Shown here piece after piece: positions 43,541 through 56,364 of a stretch of DNA of 64,000 bases. This stretch comes from Medicago truncatula (taxonomy: Eukaryota; Streptophyta; Magnoliopsida; Fabales; Fabaceae). Below the pieces are notes generated by a model that did no database searches, was not told the DNA's origin, and saw only the letters and a program-made list of their open reading frames with translations. The translations under genes were made by a program, and so were the position numbers. The DNA lies in assembly GCF_003473485.1 (NCBI RefSeq), contig NC_053042.1:56135762-56199761 (forward strand), read 5' to 3'. The stretch's first letter is position 1. Each line of letters begins with the position of its first letter.

Positions 43541-45856
43541 GGAAGCTGGCGGTGGCAGTTCTTACCATGCAAATATCAAAGATGAAATTCTGATAAAATT
43601 CCGAAGTTTTAAGCAATTTGATATTGCCATTAATGATGCTTCAAATTACAATGAACTTATTTCCTGAACAGCATCCAGAGAATTGGGCTAAAGAAATCAA
43701 GAAAGAATGGAAGATTTTGGAGAAGGATTTGCCGGGTGAGTTGGTTTTGTGTTCCTATTGCAAAATAGCTTGTAATACTTACATGTCATATCATATTTAG
43801 CATTTACTCCATCTTTTCAAGCTGAATGACCTGTATCGTGACCGTGTGGATTGTATCCAATTATTGTTATTATGGGATTCTGCTCAATCTCACTGTTTCT
43901 TTATGAATCAAGGATGGATCTCTTGAGGGCTGTAATTATTGGAGCAGATGGAACTCCTTATCAATGACGGTCTTTACTTTCCTAGTAGTTATCCCATTTT
44001 TCCTCCGGTTTGTTCTTGAGGATACTCTATTTGAATGACTCCATACAAGGTTTAGTCTTGACAGAAAACCCAGGTCTAATCTTGGCAGAAACCCCTTTTT
44101 TGGAACAACCTGTTGTATGGAAATCTACACCGTTGGAAAAAAGTTTGTCCCAGAAACATAATAAGGATTATTTCACCAAATCATTGCTGTTAACGGAACA
44201 AATAATAAGAAGGCCTCCAAAGGTTTGATTCTGGTCTTGGTTCAATCCTTTTCTATCTCTGTCAAGTTTGCTTTGCCATGTCCACTTGTAGCGCTTTGTT
44301 GATATTTTATTTAGTAAGATGATGAAAAATATTATTAAACAATATAGGTCGTAGGATACAAATGTAAAACTTTAGAATTATAGGCTGAGCTTATTACATA
44401 CTCCCTCTTGTTTCAAAACAAGTGTCTATGGTTCTTTCACATAATATATTGAGAAAAACAATAAATCAATGAATAACTATAACAATTTTACAAAACTAAC
44501 CTCAATAACTATTGGCTACTAAGAAATGTCGTAAATGCACAGTGAAATATAATCACTTGTAAGTGATACACATAATATTAATTTAGGGGCTAATTTGGAA
44601 TAAATTAATTATTGTTTCATTGAAAAATAAAACGACATTTATTTTGGAACAATTTTTGTAACGGAAGGAGTACATGGAAATGTTAAAGGGTTTTATTCAG
44701 TCTTTTCTGAAGTATATTAGGAGGATATAACATTATAGCTTTTCCACCTCAATTTTTATTTTTTATAGCTTTTCATTAGTCTGTGCAGTTGACATCTTGC
44801 CATTGACTGGTTTTCTGCATAATTTAGTTCAGCTGCATTAGACAAGACAATTTAAAGTTTTGATTAAGTATTACTTCTTGAATTTGTTAGTATAGTTTCT
44901 TTACCTCTCGTCAAGTTTAAAGTGGACTAAGTCGTTATTCCACATTTATTTATGAGTGAAAGTGATACATAATTTATCTTGTATGTAATGAAGGCCTCGC
45001 TACAGAGGCAGGTCTGTATCTGCTTAACTTGTATTTATGTTTTATAAGATTTCAGTTATATGGACCGATCTTGGATTTATTGCATAGGATAGGCAATTCT
45101 TATCATATTATATCATGTAAATAGGGGTTAAGATATCATGTAATTTTTTTTTTTATTGATTTGTTTAAGCCTACATAAGGAGATCATGTTGTGTAGTTGA
45201 GACACACATTATTCGATATGTCTCTATTTTCTTCTCCAAAAGTAACATTTGTTGTCATGTGAAATCTCCTTAGCAAATTTGATGTTGAAGATGTTGAGTT
45301 CTGCATATAAGATCTATGGAAGATGTGAATCATTTGATGTGGATGAAGATTATGGAAAGTGCTGTAATATGCAATACTTTAAAACAAAATTGACTTAAAC
45401 TTGTGTTGATTCCTTTTCCGTGGTTTAAAATTTAACTGTTTTAAGAACTTTTTTTTTTTTTTGCTTCAGAATTTCAAAGATTTTGTTGTGGGGCATTTCA
45501 TCAGCCGTGTTCATGAAATTATGGTGGCAGGCAATGCATACATTGAAGGTGCTCAAGTGGGATGTTTGGTCAAAGGTGGGGTTCAAGATCTTGACGATGG
45601 TGACAAAAGCAGCTCGAGGCAGTTTAACAATTCTTTAGCAAGACATATCAATGTGGCTGCGCCAAATTTTACAGGAATCGGATCTATGTTGGTTCAAGCA
45701 CCGGACCAAAACATCAGAGTGTTATAATAGTTTATTGGCTGAACGTTTGCAAGCGCTTGTCAAAGAGTTTATAAGATTTGGAGCTAAGGAGTGTGAGAAA
45801 TTCCTTTATGGTGCAACAGGAAACGTGAACAAAAGAACATTTATGAATCATTAGCT
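43541..45856 (+). pseudogene. Ubiquitin-conjugating enzyme pseudogene (large UBC23-26/38/39-type E2)
   Basis: Ordered pieces match this plant E2 family. DEILIKFRSFKQFDIAINDA shifts frame into PENWAKEIKKEWKILEKDLP (43600-43735). ESRMDLLRAVIIGADGTPY lies near 43910 and DGLYFPSSYPIFPPV follows in another frame. DSIQGLVLTENP then LTEQIIRRPPK end at a donor near 44225. After a 1.2-kb intron, NFKDFVVGHFISRVHEIM and AYIEGAQVGCLVKGGVQDLD lie at 45470-45600, and LVKEFIRFGAKECEKFL comes after a stop. The block that normally holds the catalytic cysteine (GKVCLSLLNTW) is absent. Introns remain, so it is a decayed duplicate, not a processed copy. Confidence 0.82.
44401..44670. mobile_element. Stowaway-type MITE in the pseudogene intron
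   Basis: Left CTCCCTCTTGTTTCAAAACA and right TGTAACGGAAGGAG are inverted termini, with TA on both flanks. About 270 bp. Confidence 0.8.
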
Positions 45857-46691
45857 TCTCTTTGGTATGTTGCTGAGAAAAATTATCCTTCTTGGTCTTT
45901 CCACTCTTAACATGTCGGTATATTTTGTTGTAGTAGGGATTTGTTACTTTTTCATAGCAGGCCAAGAACAATGTCAATACTTAAATTGCTTGTGTTTTCA
46001 TACTCCATTGCTTCTTAGCAATAATATTTGCACCGTTCCCGTTGCGGACTATGAAATCTTTAAAGATAGTATTAAAACTACCTAAAACAAATTTTTATAC
46101 TTTCCATCATATAAGTTAAATTATATCCTAACAAGAATTCACAATAGTTGAGCTAAATGGTGGTGGAATCAACAAAAACAAAACAAAGTCAACACAACAC
46201 AACATTGACCATTATTCAAGTTCTATTCTATTACCTCCTTTCTCATTCAGTTCCTCGTACTTGCTTACTTTTCTTTCTCAAACCGCCTAGTAGTACTTCT
46301 CTTCTTTCCTTCTCTCCAACATTAAACACGTTTATTTCCTTTCTTTTTATCCATTTCCTTCAAACCCTACCCACCTTTCCCTTGTTTCAAGATTTAGATG
46401 ACTCTTTTGTTCAATTAATTTGGTTCAAAATCTCATCAAATTTTTCATCTTTCATTCCCTCTGTGCATAAATTCTGCATCTTTTCGGGTACCCACATGTA
46501 GATTTATCTTTGATTTCGGTTTTCTATAATCTAGGGTATTGAACTTTTTTCTCATTTCATTTTATGTAGATTTTGTCTTCTTTTGTCCCAAAATTTTCAG
46601 CTGCTACAGCCAAAAACTGGGGTCATAGGTGTCTAGATTAATTTGTTGTTTTGTTTGAGTTGCAAAGTTGTAACCTTTTTGGTAAATTATT
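45857..46691. other. Promoter and 5' UTR region of the gene at 46692
   Basis: No coding feature is supported. 46150-46690 is pyrimidine-rich, as plant leaders often are. The open frame at 46157-46501 looks like chance in this composition. Confidence 0.45.
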
Positions 46692-48080
46692 ATGTCAGAG
46701 CAACAACAAAACCTACCTAAGGTTCTACAACAAAAGGGTTCTGAAGCAGATGATGATAAACCCTTCTCAATAAGGTACCATTTCCTACATGCTTTAAAAT
46801 TAATGTTACTATAAATATGTATAGACTTATGTTTTCAAAAACAAGGTTTTGTTGTTATTTTATTTTCACTTTCAAATTATATATGTCATTATTGCATGTT
46901 CTATATTTGGATATATCTCTTGATTTAATGTCTATCGCACTTCTAAGGTATTTAGCACATGTTCGTTGTGCCTTATTTACAATTTTTGAACGCAACTGAA
47001 ACTGATTAGGATTATTATTTTTTGTTCAATTCCCTTTGTTTAATTCTTCTTTGCCTTTAATTTTATATTATAAATTTTGTAACCAAAAACAATAATTTCA
47101 TATTATGAATTTTATTAAACTATTTAGATTTTAGGAAAGGATTGTTATTTATAGATGAATATACTTATCATACATTCTCACTTTACTACACTTTTGTACT
47201 TCAATTTTCTCACAATCTATTTCTTGTTTCACATCTCTCCTTTTCAATGGTGGGTGTCAAACAATTCTTATTCATGTTGAATTTTTGTTAGGATTTTTCA
47301 TTTTATCACAATTAATTACTGACATGTGAAGAGTTATAATATTGCAGACGATATGTTCTTGCTTCTCGTCACAAAAGTATCTTTCATAGCTGGCCATTTC
47401 CTGAGAAATATCTGCAAATATGTCTGAACCATGGTCTCAAAGATATTTTGCCACCATTTGAATCACTCAAAGGTTGTTCCAAATTGTTGCAACATTCACG
47501 AAATGATCATGATACTAAAAACTTAGCTGAGTTTTGCAAAACTAAATCAGTTCAACAACATGTCATTAAGCAGAACCAACACAATATTAAAAATGAGTGT
47601 GATTTGTTGTCACATGGAGGAGAAGGATCATACAAATTAGTCACTAAGGAATCTTCTTCAAAACACGTATCTAACTGCAGTGATTATGTCAAATTGTCTG
47701 GATCGGCTGATCATATGTTCAACCTTCCAAGTTCATCAATTCATGGTCGCAAAAGGCTTCCATCATTGGTATCATCCAAGGCAACGAAGGATAAATGCAG
47801 AAAGCGTAAAGGGAGATGTAAGAAACGATCAATGGTGGATATTTTAGCTGTAGCAAGGCATTGTACTTTAGAGGAGATTTGCAGGATCAACAAGTTTTGT
47901 TATACTACTGAAACTGTGACTGAAGCATATCAGCATCAAGATATTTCTAAATCTGGTGCAAGAGGTGAGGATTTAGTTAGAAAAGGTCATGAAGCAGCTA
48001 TTACTGATATTAAAGGAAAAGGGAGATTGTTGGTCAAGTTCAAGCTCAATACATGTAATGTAAATCGGAATATAAATTGA
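46692..48080 (+). CDS. Uncharacterised basic plant protein, two exons
   Basis: Exons 46692-46774 and 47348-48080 (816 nt, 271 aa); the junction ATA AG|A CGA keeps frame. The N-terminus (MSEQQQNLPKVLQQKG) is followed by FSIRRYVLASRHKSIFHSWP and then FPEKYLQICLNHGLKDILPP (about residues 45-64). This compact block looks like a conserved motif of a plant-specific family I cannot name. The middle is low complexity and polar. A strongly basic patch, KDKCRKRKGRCKKRS (about residue 160), could be a nuclear localisation signal, and MVDILAVARHCTLEEICRIN follows it. No signal peptide or membrane segment. A DNA/chromatin-associated role is only a guess from the basic patch. The start is the first ATG in the exon, in frame with the conserved block. 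Confidence 0.75.
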
Positions 48081-50154
48081 TTTCCTTCAAAAAGTTATTT
48101 GAAAGTTTAGGCATATTAAGTTTAACACCGTTCAAAGTTTTTGACCCATGAGATACAAAAGAATAGAGCCTTGAATGATTTTCTCCATTTTATAGAGTAC
48201 TTTTTCTTTTTACTCTACATTCTATGATGTAGTTATTGACAAACAAAATGCTAGCACAGTATGCAAGATATATTCTTTAGGCAAAATTACGCATGAGGTT
48301 TTAAGGTTACCACATTTTTTTGAATTGGTCGAATAAGTTTTTTTGCTCTCCTCAAATTGGTCCTTTAGATTACATTTTGTTTGTATGGTTAGTCTTCTAT
48401 CTCGCTTTCAACAACAATCGGTGCAATTGGAAGCATCAAGACATTAGGGTGTATCTCCACTGCAACAAGAATATGCCCTCAGAAAAATCTTTCAGAAAGG
48501 CATCCATCAAACTTTATGACAGTCTACTATTCTTGAAGCTCTCTACAACCATCATGGGATTCATGGTGCATGTTCGACCTCTGAAATTATATTTTCAAAC
48601 GATTAAACCATGCTCTTTACAAACCATCATGGCCCATAGTTCTGTGATGACAGAGGATTAAACCATGATTTGAGTCATATTTTCAAACGATAACTTTTAA
48701 CTTTTTTGTGTCTAAAAGTCTAATGGCCTACAAAACCGTGGTTTTCATATGCTTTCAAAATAAATCCGGTCCCTTAGAATTTAGAAACTTCGTTCTTTTA
48801 TTAAGATTGCAAAATATTTGTCCATAAATAGATTAAGAATATAGTGATGAGGATGAATGATTACGCAAAAATAGTTAATATTCCATCTGTTTCACAATAC
48901 TTGTCGTTTTTGATGAATTTATTATACGTACCAAGAAATCAAATAAATTTTGTTATTTTTGATGAAATTTTGTGTTTTTTCTATAATAACCTTAAAAATT
49001 TATCATTTCATTCTATTATTTCCCTCTCTACCATAAATAGATAAGGATATTATTGACAAATCAATAATTAATGTTGAATTGAAAAATGACCAATAATATT
49101 AGACACAAATTTATTGCAAGATTTTTTTGAGGCCGCACTTGCATTTACTGTTGGCAAAACAATATACTTATTAGGGTAAAATATGTTTGATTCCCATGAG
49201 TATATTTATTAGGTCTTGTTAATTAGTTTACTTATAATAGTTACATATAAAAAATATTTTTTTTTGAAGGATTTCATATAAAAAATATTGTTTTTTAATG
49301 TTTCAATGTATTGAATACAAATATCACAAGATAAAATTTTCATTTGAAACTTCTTGTTAAGGACCCTACCTAGATTATTAGCTAGTTCATGTGCTTAAAA
49401 TGAAGTTGTGGCCATCTAAAACAGTAATACTTGTGAGTTGAGACTTGAGTGGCTTGAGTCGCTCAATAGTCTCAGTATCTTTGTTTTGGTGTGTCGTGGA
49501 AGTTGGCTTTGGTTTGGTAAGAAATGCATTGTGACATCAAAAAGAACCGGTGCTGCATTCGCTTTGGTTAAATGTTCAATGATTGACTGGTGGCATGAAC
49601 TCTTTCATATCAAATAAGTCCCTGTGGCTGGCTATCTTTTGAACCCCAGAGAAGGAAACAAAGTGGTCCATGTACTGCAGTGGGAAGCTTCCTTTGAATT
49701 TGCCAGACAAGTATAGTCAAGTCTTCCTTCACAGACGACAAGATGGTTTAGAACAATTTTGCACTGTGTTGGGGTCGGCCCTTTCTATCTGACCTTTGAT
49801 GCTCATGATACTTTGCAGCTTAATGATGATATTTTCTGGCTTCTTGGAGTTTTCTTGCATATTTCATTCCCAAAAACAAATATTAAACTGAAAATACGAG
49901 GGGGAGGGGGACAAAGGCTTGAAAAGCAAGAGGAGAGAAAAACATAAGAAAAATAACTACTATTAGCATATTTGTGCAAAATACAGAGTAACTATGCTTT
50001 ATTTCACATTATATACTTCTTCCCTTCTCAAAGCAAAATCCTTATTGGCTTTAAAGGCCATTTGAGAAAACAATTACAATGAATATATCAAATTAACCAA
50101 ACAAAACATGATAAGAAAAATGTAGTCATGCAAGATCTGAACCAATGATAAATA
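48081..50154. other. Intergenic region, no gene recognised
   Basis: 48081-48250 would be 3' UTR. 48880-49120 resembles a worn Stowaway-like sequence ('ccatctgtttcacaatactt' at its left end). 49380-49900 is less AT-rich than its surroundings and reads like decayed genic sequence, but no family could be matched. Confidence 0.4.
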
Positions 50155-53100
50155 TTAAACAATGTCGTATGAAGGAGCAGGCAAAAATGGGAAAGGTGCA
50201 ATGGAAGCATATGCTACAGGTGGACGTGCTCGGGTCCCTTGCCTGCCTTTGATCTTTTGGTTACCATTCTTGTCATCCATCTCTGAAGTTTCCACAGAGG
50301 ATGGGGATTTCATAAAACCCTCTGCATTGACTTCTAAGAAGTGTTGGTTATCCGTGCGGCGGTGAATTAGAAGCCCAGCCATAAAAACGGGGAGATAAAG
50401 AAGACTGGCGTGAAACATTCTCCGAGCTCTTTCCTTAGTGCGGTCTCTATAAAACGAAAACGCTGCGGCGCTTATTGCAAGTGTAAGTGCAGTAGATTCA
50501 AGACAAAACCATCCCGAAGTCACACCCCCTGTTTACATGGGAAGAAACATGAGTCTCCAAAACATTGTGGTCAAAACATTCACTATTAAATAAAAACTGA
50601 AACTTTTTAGTATTTCAATCGACCGCTTAAAGAAATCCAATTCAAATGGTGATTGTATATCCCCTGTTTCAGAGTTTCTGTGTGTAATAAATGTCTTTAA
50701 GAACAAAGTAACATTACAAAATTAAACAGTCTCTATCTAATCTCACGGTCATGGCCCATGAGCAAAAAGGCTTGAAATTCAAAAAGGAAGCTATACTCTT
50801 GATTTGATTGAAGTTAAAAACTTTTTAATATTATAATTTTTTTAATTTAAAATCCATACAGCAACATAAATTTCAAAGGCTATAATCTTAAATAGGACAG
50901 ATTTCTTTATGAGATAAAAGAAACTCAAGATAAAATGTTCATTAAAACATTTCTAGTAGAAGAAAACATCTACTCACAATCATATGCCAAGAAACCCAAA
51001 GGGATTAGATATATAGAGTTCCTCATAGCCACCATTGCTGTTTTCCGCCCAGATGGATCAGCAAGAGAGTACATCTTAAACCTAAATTTGCAATACACCA
51101 AACATGTGAATAGGTAAAGGACTTGCATAGTTTTGACCATCACTAAATGAAGGAAAAATATTGAGGTGTAGACTGTAGACCATAAGCCAAATGCAGCAAC
51201 CAGTGTAACATACATTTTTAATCAGTATAAGAAGTAGTGTTACCCAAAAAAATGCTATTTGCGCGCCAACTACTAACATAAATTCAGTTAAACTAAACCG
51301 TAGGTTTCTATATCTGGAAATTTGGTGCCCTTGTGGTTCAAATTGGATTTGGGTCCTTATAATTTCAAAATAATTTGCATGAAACAAAACTTCATCACTA
51401 TATAAACAAAGATATATGAGCATACCCTCCTGCAGCATAGTCCTCACGACACATATAAGCAAGGGCCATAAAATGTGGTATCTGCCAAAAATACAAAGCA
51501 GCCGGAAGAATCAAACTATTTAGTGAAATATCACCAGAAGCTGCAGCCCATCTGAAAATAACCCACAAAAAAAGGTGAGGGACAGCACAAATATACATGC
51601 ATGTGCCCATACATGGGGAAAACAGAGTGGGATTCAGCTCATCTAAAGTGAATTGGGACAAAGTAAACAAGCTCAACTGTAGATGAATAACTTAATGGTA
51701 GATATTACATGCAAATGCGAGCTCTCACTTCAGAGGAGCCAAATCCAATAGAATGAGAGAAGGAATGCTTATTTTCAGGATGTTCAGTGTTGAGTTATAT
51801 ATCCTTCCACTTTCAGCATATAGACAACTAATCTGGCTACAGGCGTCCTAAATTGGAGGACAAGATCTAAAATAAATCTTTGACCAATTGTCTAATACTA
51901 AAATAATAACACTTTCAGAATGAAAAGTTCAATAAATCAGTAAAATAAAATTCTTCTTAAGCAACAGAAACTCAGCTCAAACAAAGATTATAAGCATGAA
52001 AAATTGGAGTATCCATACCACAGGAAGAAATGCATAAGATATATATATTTGACATCAAGCAGTCAAAATATAAATAAACATGCTCAATCATGACAGAGTA
52101 GTATGTAGGTTTTGGATATGTGCACACGCACAAAGGACTCCATAACATAAGATGATACTGACACAAGAAGATGACTCCTCCCATATTGACTCGGGGTTTA
52201 AAGTAGAGGTTTTGCTGCCTGGCTTTTGGGAGTGCGCTCTCCTCTTCATCAGATAAGTGAGATGAAACAAGAGGCTTCCATATCACTAACTATACATTAG
52301 AAAAACAAAATATCCATATACTTTTTCGTTAATTTCCTTATATTTCCAATTTGTGTGCTTTGATGAACTTTTGAAAGGGGCCTATTATTATTATAAGGTT
52401 CCAAAACCCCCTACTCTCAACAACAATTTAGGGCGGAACAGCTGAATTTCAAAGGGAATTTAGCTTTTAGATATCACATGGTTCAAAAATTAAATCACTC
52501 AAGAACTCTGACATTTGCAATGCATAAGAAAGAGACAAAAGGAAATTTGTGCACAATTACCCCAAAAGTGGTGGAATGGCACCGACTACAGCCCCCACCC
52601 ATGTATTTACGGGATGAATCTGCTTCAATGGCGTATATACAAATGAATACAGAACCAGGTTGGAAGCAGCAAGCCCAGCAGCTAACATATTAGTCTGGAA
52701 CAACCTTGTCATAAAGCTACAATGTTAGTTCCACATCTCAAAGCACATAAAGCGTTTTGTAAGAAAAACATCTGAGGTTTACGGTTTAAACAAGAAAAAC
52801 ATACAATCAACGAAGTAAGCAAATTCACTACCTGCGTTGCTAGTAGGGCTGTGCCAGCCAAACCAACAGAGGATGCCCAGCCAACTGCATGAGGTACTGT
52901 TATGCGACCCGAGGGCAATGGCCTTTGACTCGTTCTCCTCATTATGGCATCATTCTTGATCTCAAACACCTAAAATAGACACAACCATTTAATAGATCTA
53001 ATTATGTTGAAATGTTGATAAAAAATATAAGGTTTTGTTTGAGAATTTGGAGGGATGAAAAAAAGGAAGGGGAAGGGACTAAGTAAGAGTAGTCCCCACT

Positions 53101-54196
53101 TTCCATGGTTTATTTTCCTTCATTGGACTAAAAATCTCCAGGGGAACTCAATGGGGGAGAACTTGGGAGAGTTTTGAATAAATATACAAATCATTTTCAT
53201 CTCTTTATAATAAAACTCTCAAAACAAAGAAAATACTAATCAAAAGTATTCTCCTCTCCCCTTCAAAGATACTCACCTAAACAAGGTAAGGGATTATCCT
53301 CCCTTTCCATTCCTCTGTCTTTCCTAATTCATATATAAATAAAACAAACGCCGCCATAATGTTCCATCATATATCATATCCCTGTCCAACTCATTAATCT
53401 CTAGATCCTTCCTCTGTCTCTAGTGATTTAACTACTCTCCATCTGATCTACAGAATCCACAGGCCATCTCTCTACATGCTCAAACCACCTCAGCTGAACT
53501 TCTACCATCATTACTAATCACAAAGCCAGAAATGAGTCACAGTGATCAATTTAATACCTTTTTATTTCCTGGTACAGACATTTCACTCCTCTATCAGTCT
53601 ATCAAGTCTATTTCATTAAGTCATTCCAGAATTAAGTTCACAGACGCAGCCGTATTAAAACATATGATGGATAAGTATATAGTAAGTGAAGTCCATGTAG
53701 TCCTAAAAAAAAACTAACCTGATTTAAAGTGCTGGCAGATGCAGCAACCATCATGGTACCCAGGCAAGTATATGAAAGCATGGAGAGATCGACAGCACCC
53801 CCACTCCCCAACACAAATCCAGTCCCAGATGTTGCAACCACGAGCAAACTACAATTTAGTTTCCAAACAAGTAGTAAAAATGAATAGAGCAATAATAATT
53901 ACAATGAAAACATAAATAAATGCAATAAAATAAAATAAAAAATTGAATTAAATAAATAAATAAAAGTGAAAGGTTCACCTGAGACGAGCTTTGGAGAGTT
54001 GGGAATAGCAGTTTCCATAGTGGCGAGCGAGAGAGATGAGATCGTTGGATTTAGAGGCGGAAACAGAAGGAGAAGAAGAGAAGGTGGAACGAATATGAGT
54101 GAAGTTGTGAAGAGACGAAGAAGAGGAGGAATTGACGAGTCTGGAATATAACGTAGCACAATTCCAATTCCTCTTGAACATGGTGGTGCCGATCAT
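50155..54196 (-). CDS. COX10: Protoheme IX farnesyltransferase, mitochondrial (COX10)
   Basis: Seven coding exons: 53979-54196, 53719-53848, 52834/52832-52969, 52561-52694, 51426-51551, 50978-51081, 50155-50528 (exon 3 low end 52832). They total 1224 nt, giving 407 aa. The first about 60 residues are Ser/Arg-rich ([12 protein letters not shown]), fitting a mitochondrial presequence. The UbiA-type prenyltransferase core shows [20 protein letters not shown] with PSGRI, then [20 protein letters not shown] and [15 protein letters not shown], with several hydrophobic membrane segments. It farnesylates protoheme to heme O, the precursor of heme A for cytochrome c oxidase, in the inner mitochondrial membrane. 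An in-frame Met 21 codons upstream (54257-54259) would add a hydrophobic stretch; 54196 is preferred. The C-terminus has a hydrophilic tail of about 75 residues. Confidence 0.93.
53035..53320. mobile_element. MITE-like repeat in COX10 intron 2
   Basis: Left GTTTGAGAATTTGGAGGGAT and the inverse of the right end (GAGGATAATCCCTTACCTTG) sit around G+A-rich and C+T-rich halves that are roughly complementary. Boundaries are uncertain. Confidence 0.35.
53340..53515 (-). mobile_element. RTE-type LINE 3' fragment in COX10 intron 2
   Basis: 'ctcattaatctctagatcct' and 'ctccatctgatctacag' with 'ctcaaaccacctcagctg' match in order the minus-strand LINE fragment at 13440-13890. Short and dead. Confidence 0.65.
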
Positions 54197-54259
54197 CGCA
54201 ATTTTGGAGAGAAAAGCAGCTTCAGACCAAAGAAGAAGAAGAAGAAGAAAACACAACAA

Positions 54260-56364
54260 AATCTACACGAACGAACACGAAGATGACTTCTATTGGGCTC
54301 GGCTCGGATCGGATCGACGATTCACACTATATTTGGGCTGCCCAGTTTATTTGGATCACGATTGCTTTTTAGGCACCCAGTGATTGCTCTCATACACTCA
54401 CCGAACGACAATTATCGGTTAAACATTTTTTAAATCAATTCCACCCGTTTAAAAACTGTTCTAAATAGTAGTTACCTGTCGTTCGACTTTGGTTCGGGCG
54501 TTAAATTTTGAACGACCGAATTTTTATAGTTTTCATTTTCTATAATTAACGTTTATTTTAAATTGCTACGTATTAAGGATCAAGGATATGAAACACACGT
54601 TTAGTGAACAATTGAGATGGAAGACATGCTACGATACGAATAATATAAATTTTAGATACTTACAATATTCTAAAGATGGTAATGCTTTCTTAATTTTTAT
54701 TTTAATTTTTAAGAGAGTCTGACAGGGAAACAAACACATGTTAAATGTTGAGAAATGGAGAATAATGTGTTCAAACTTGCGCCAATACACTACAATTATT
54801 GTTTTAGTTGTACTTGTAGAATATTGTATTAATTTTTACTTCTTATTCTTTTTCATTATATTTTTTTGTTAACTCTATTATTAATTATAGTTTAACATTT
54901 ATTTTATTGGCTTGATACCTCTTTTAGTCTCTTGAAGGGAAGACGGTCTTTGTGCTAATTGATTGGCCAACTTTTAGTCTATCTCTGGATTCTTTAAGTT
55001 GTACTATTGTGGAGATACGCTTAATGAGCTTTGTAGATTACTTTTTAATGATACTTTTAAGGCTTGTATACTCGAAATCGAAATGTTTAAGTAGTTTCTT
55101 TTTTGAAGATGCTAAATGTCTACGTAGTTTCTTAATTTTTCTTTTGCGTCTTTGACCTTATTTTATACCAAAAAAAATTAATAAATAGAATACCTCTTTT
55201 AGTCTTTGCATTGTTGCTCGAACCCAATTTTGGTCCAAATTTTAAAAAAAAAAAAAAAAAAAAAAACCATTCATGACATGTTAGATTATTTACTTTTGAT
55301 ACTTCATTTAACATATGTCATCAGAATTTATCTATGTGGCATGTTGATTTAGTTGTTTTCATATTCATCAAATGGATTAAAAGCTAGAAAACACAAGGTC
55401 AAAAATACCCGTAATAAATATTCAAGAAGGTAACTCACTTTTTTATTTAGGTGATTATTTTGTGTGTATTTGGTCGGCTCAAATATTTGTTTTCTTTTCA
55501 AGAAGACATAATAGACCATAATTCGATAATATCTCAAATTGAATTGGTGTCTTAGAGCTAGTTTTTTGATAGGGTCGACAAGGAAGTCTTCAACGATGTA
55601 TTTTGATTGGTTTAATTGTCTATTGAGATGCTTAACTAATTGTTAGTTTAAATTTGAGAATAATGCATTGTATGATCGTGTGATTTACTTTAGGACGGTG
55701 TATCATTTATACTCCTAAGTTAATAAAATTTTCTCTTTTGATTATATGAAATAATATATGATAGATGAGACAAAATTATATATCTTTCAAAAAAATGTAT
55801 GTTAAATCAGACATAATTCAAACATCAATTTATTACATTGTGCTAGTCTAATTCCGTCTGCTGGAATAAACTTTGATTAATCTATTAATTGATTAAAATT
55901 TAATACAAGGATGTCGATTCTCATAGATTGATTATTTTCCAAAGAAAGTAATGATACTTGAATTGAACCGATCAAAATTAAAACTTAAATTTGTCATATT
56001 GAATACGTACATAATATAATTATACACATCTGACATAGTAAATGAATTAAATTATTAATACTGGGTGGGAGGGAGGCAAGAAGAAGATTCGAATATCCTA
56101 ATAATAATAAATAAAATAATAGAAAGAAAAAAAAAGATAAATGATGAAATGGATTGAGAGGTAGATAAGTGAGGGAGGAGATAGATAGCAAGAAAGCATA
56201 GGCTGAGATTTTCCATAGCTTACACACCAAACAAACACTACCACCACCTACATATTCTATCTAATCCCAACAACACTCTTACTACTATTACTTTACTTAC
56301 TACACTCTTTCTTCTTCTTCTTCTTCTTCTTCTTGATTGATTATTCTCTCTAATCAATCACACT
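54260..56364. other. Intergenic region between divergent COX10 and transketolase genes
   Basis: The two genes are transcribed away from each other. Most of the stretch is AT-rich with a 25-bp A-run near 55242. 55990-56364 would hold the transketolase promoter and leader. No gene is seen. Confidence 0.5.
56308..56335 (+). repeat. (CTT)n microsatellite in the transketolase leader
   Basis: About nine TTC units sit 30-57 bp upstream of the transketolase ATG, inside the likely 5' UTR. CT-rich leader tracts are common in highly expressed plastid-protein genes; a role here is unproven. Confidence 0.8.

Noticed and set aside
46157-46501. 114-aa open frame upstream of the 271-aa gene
   Set aside because: Ser/Leu/Phe-rich translation of a pyrimidine-rich leader; fits UTR composition better than a protein.
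52088-52286. Open frames in COX10 intron 4 ([16 protein letters not shown]-like)
   Set aside because: Lies inside an intron whose flanking exons join perfectly; no family recognised, no splice sites that would keep COX10 in frame.
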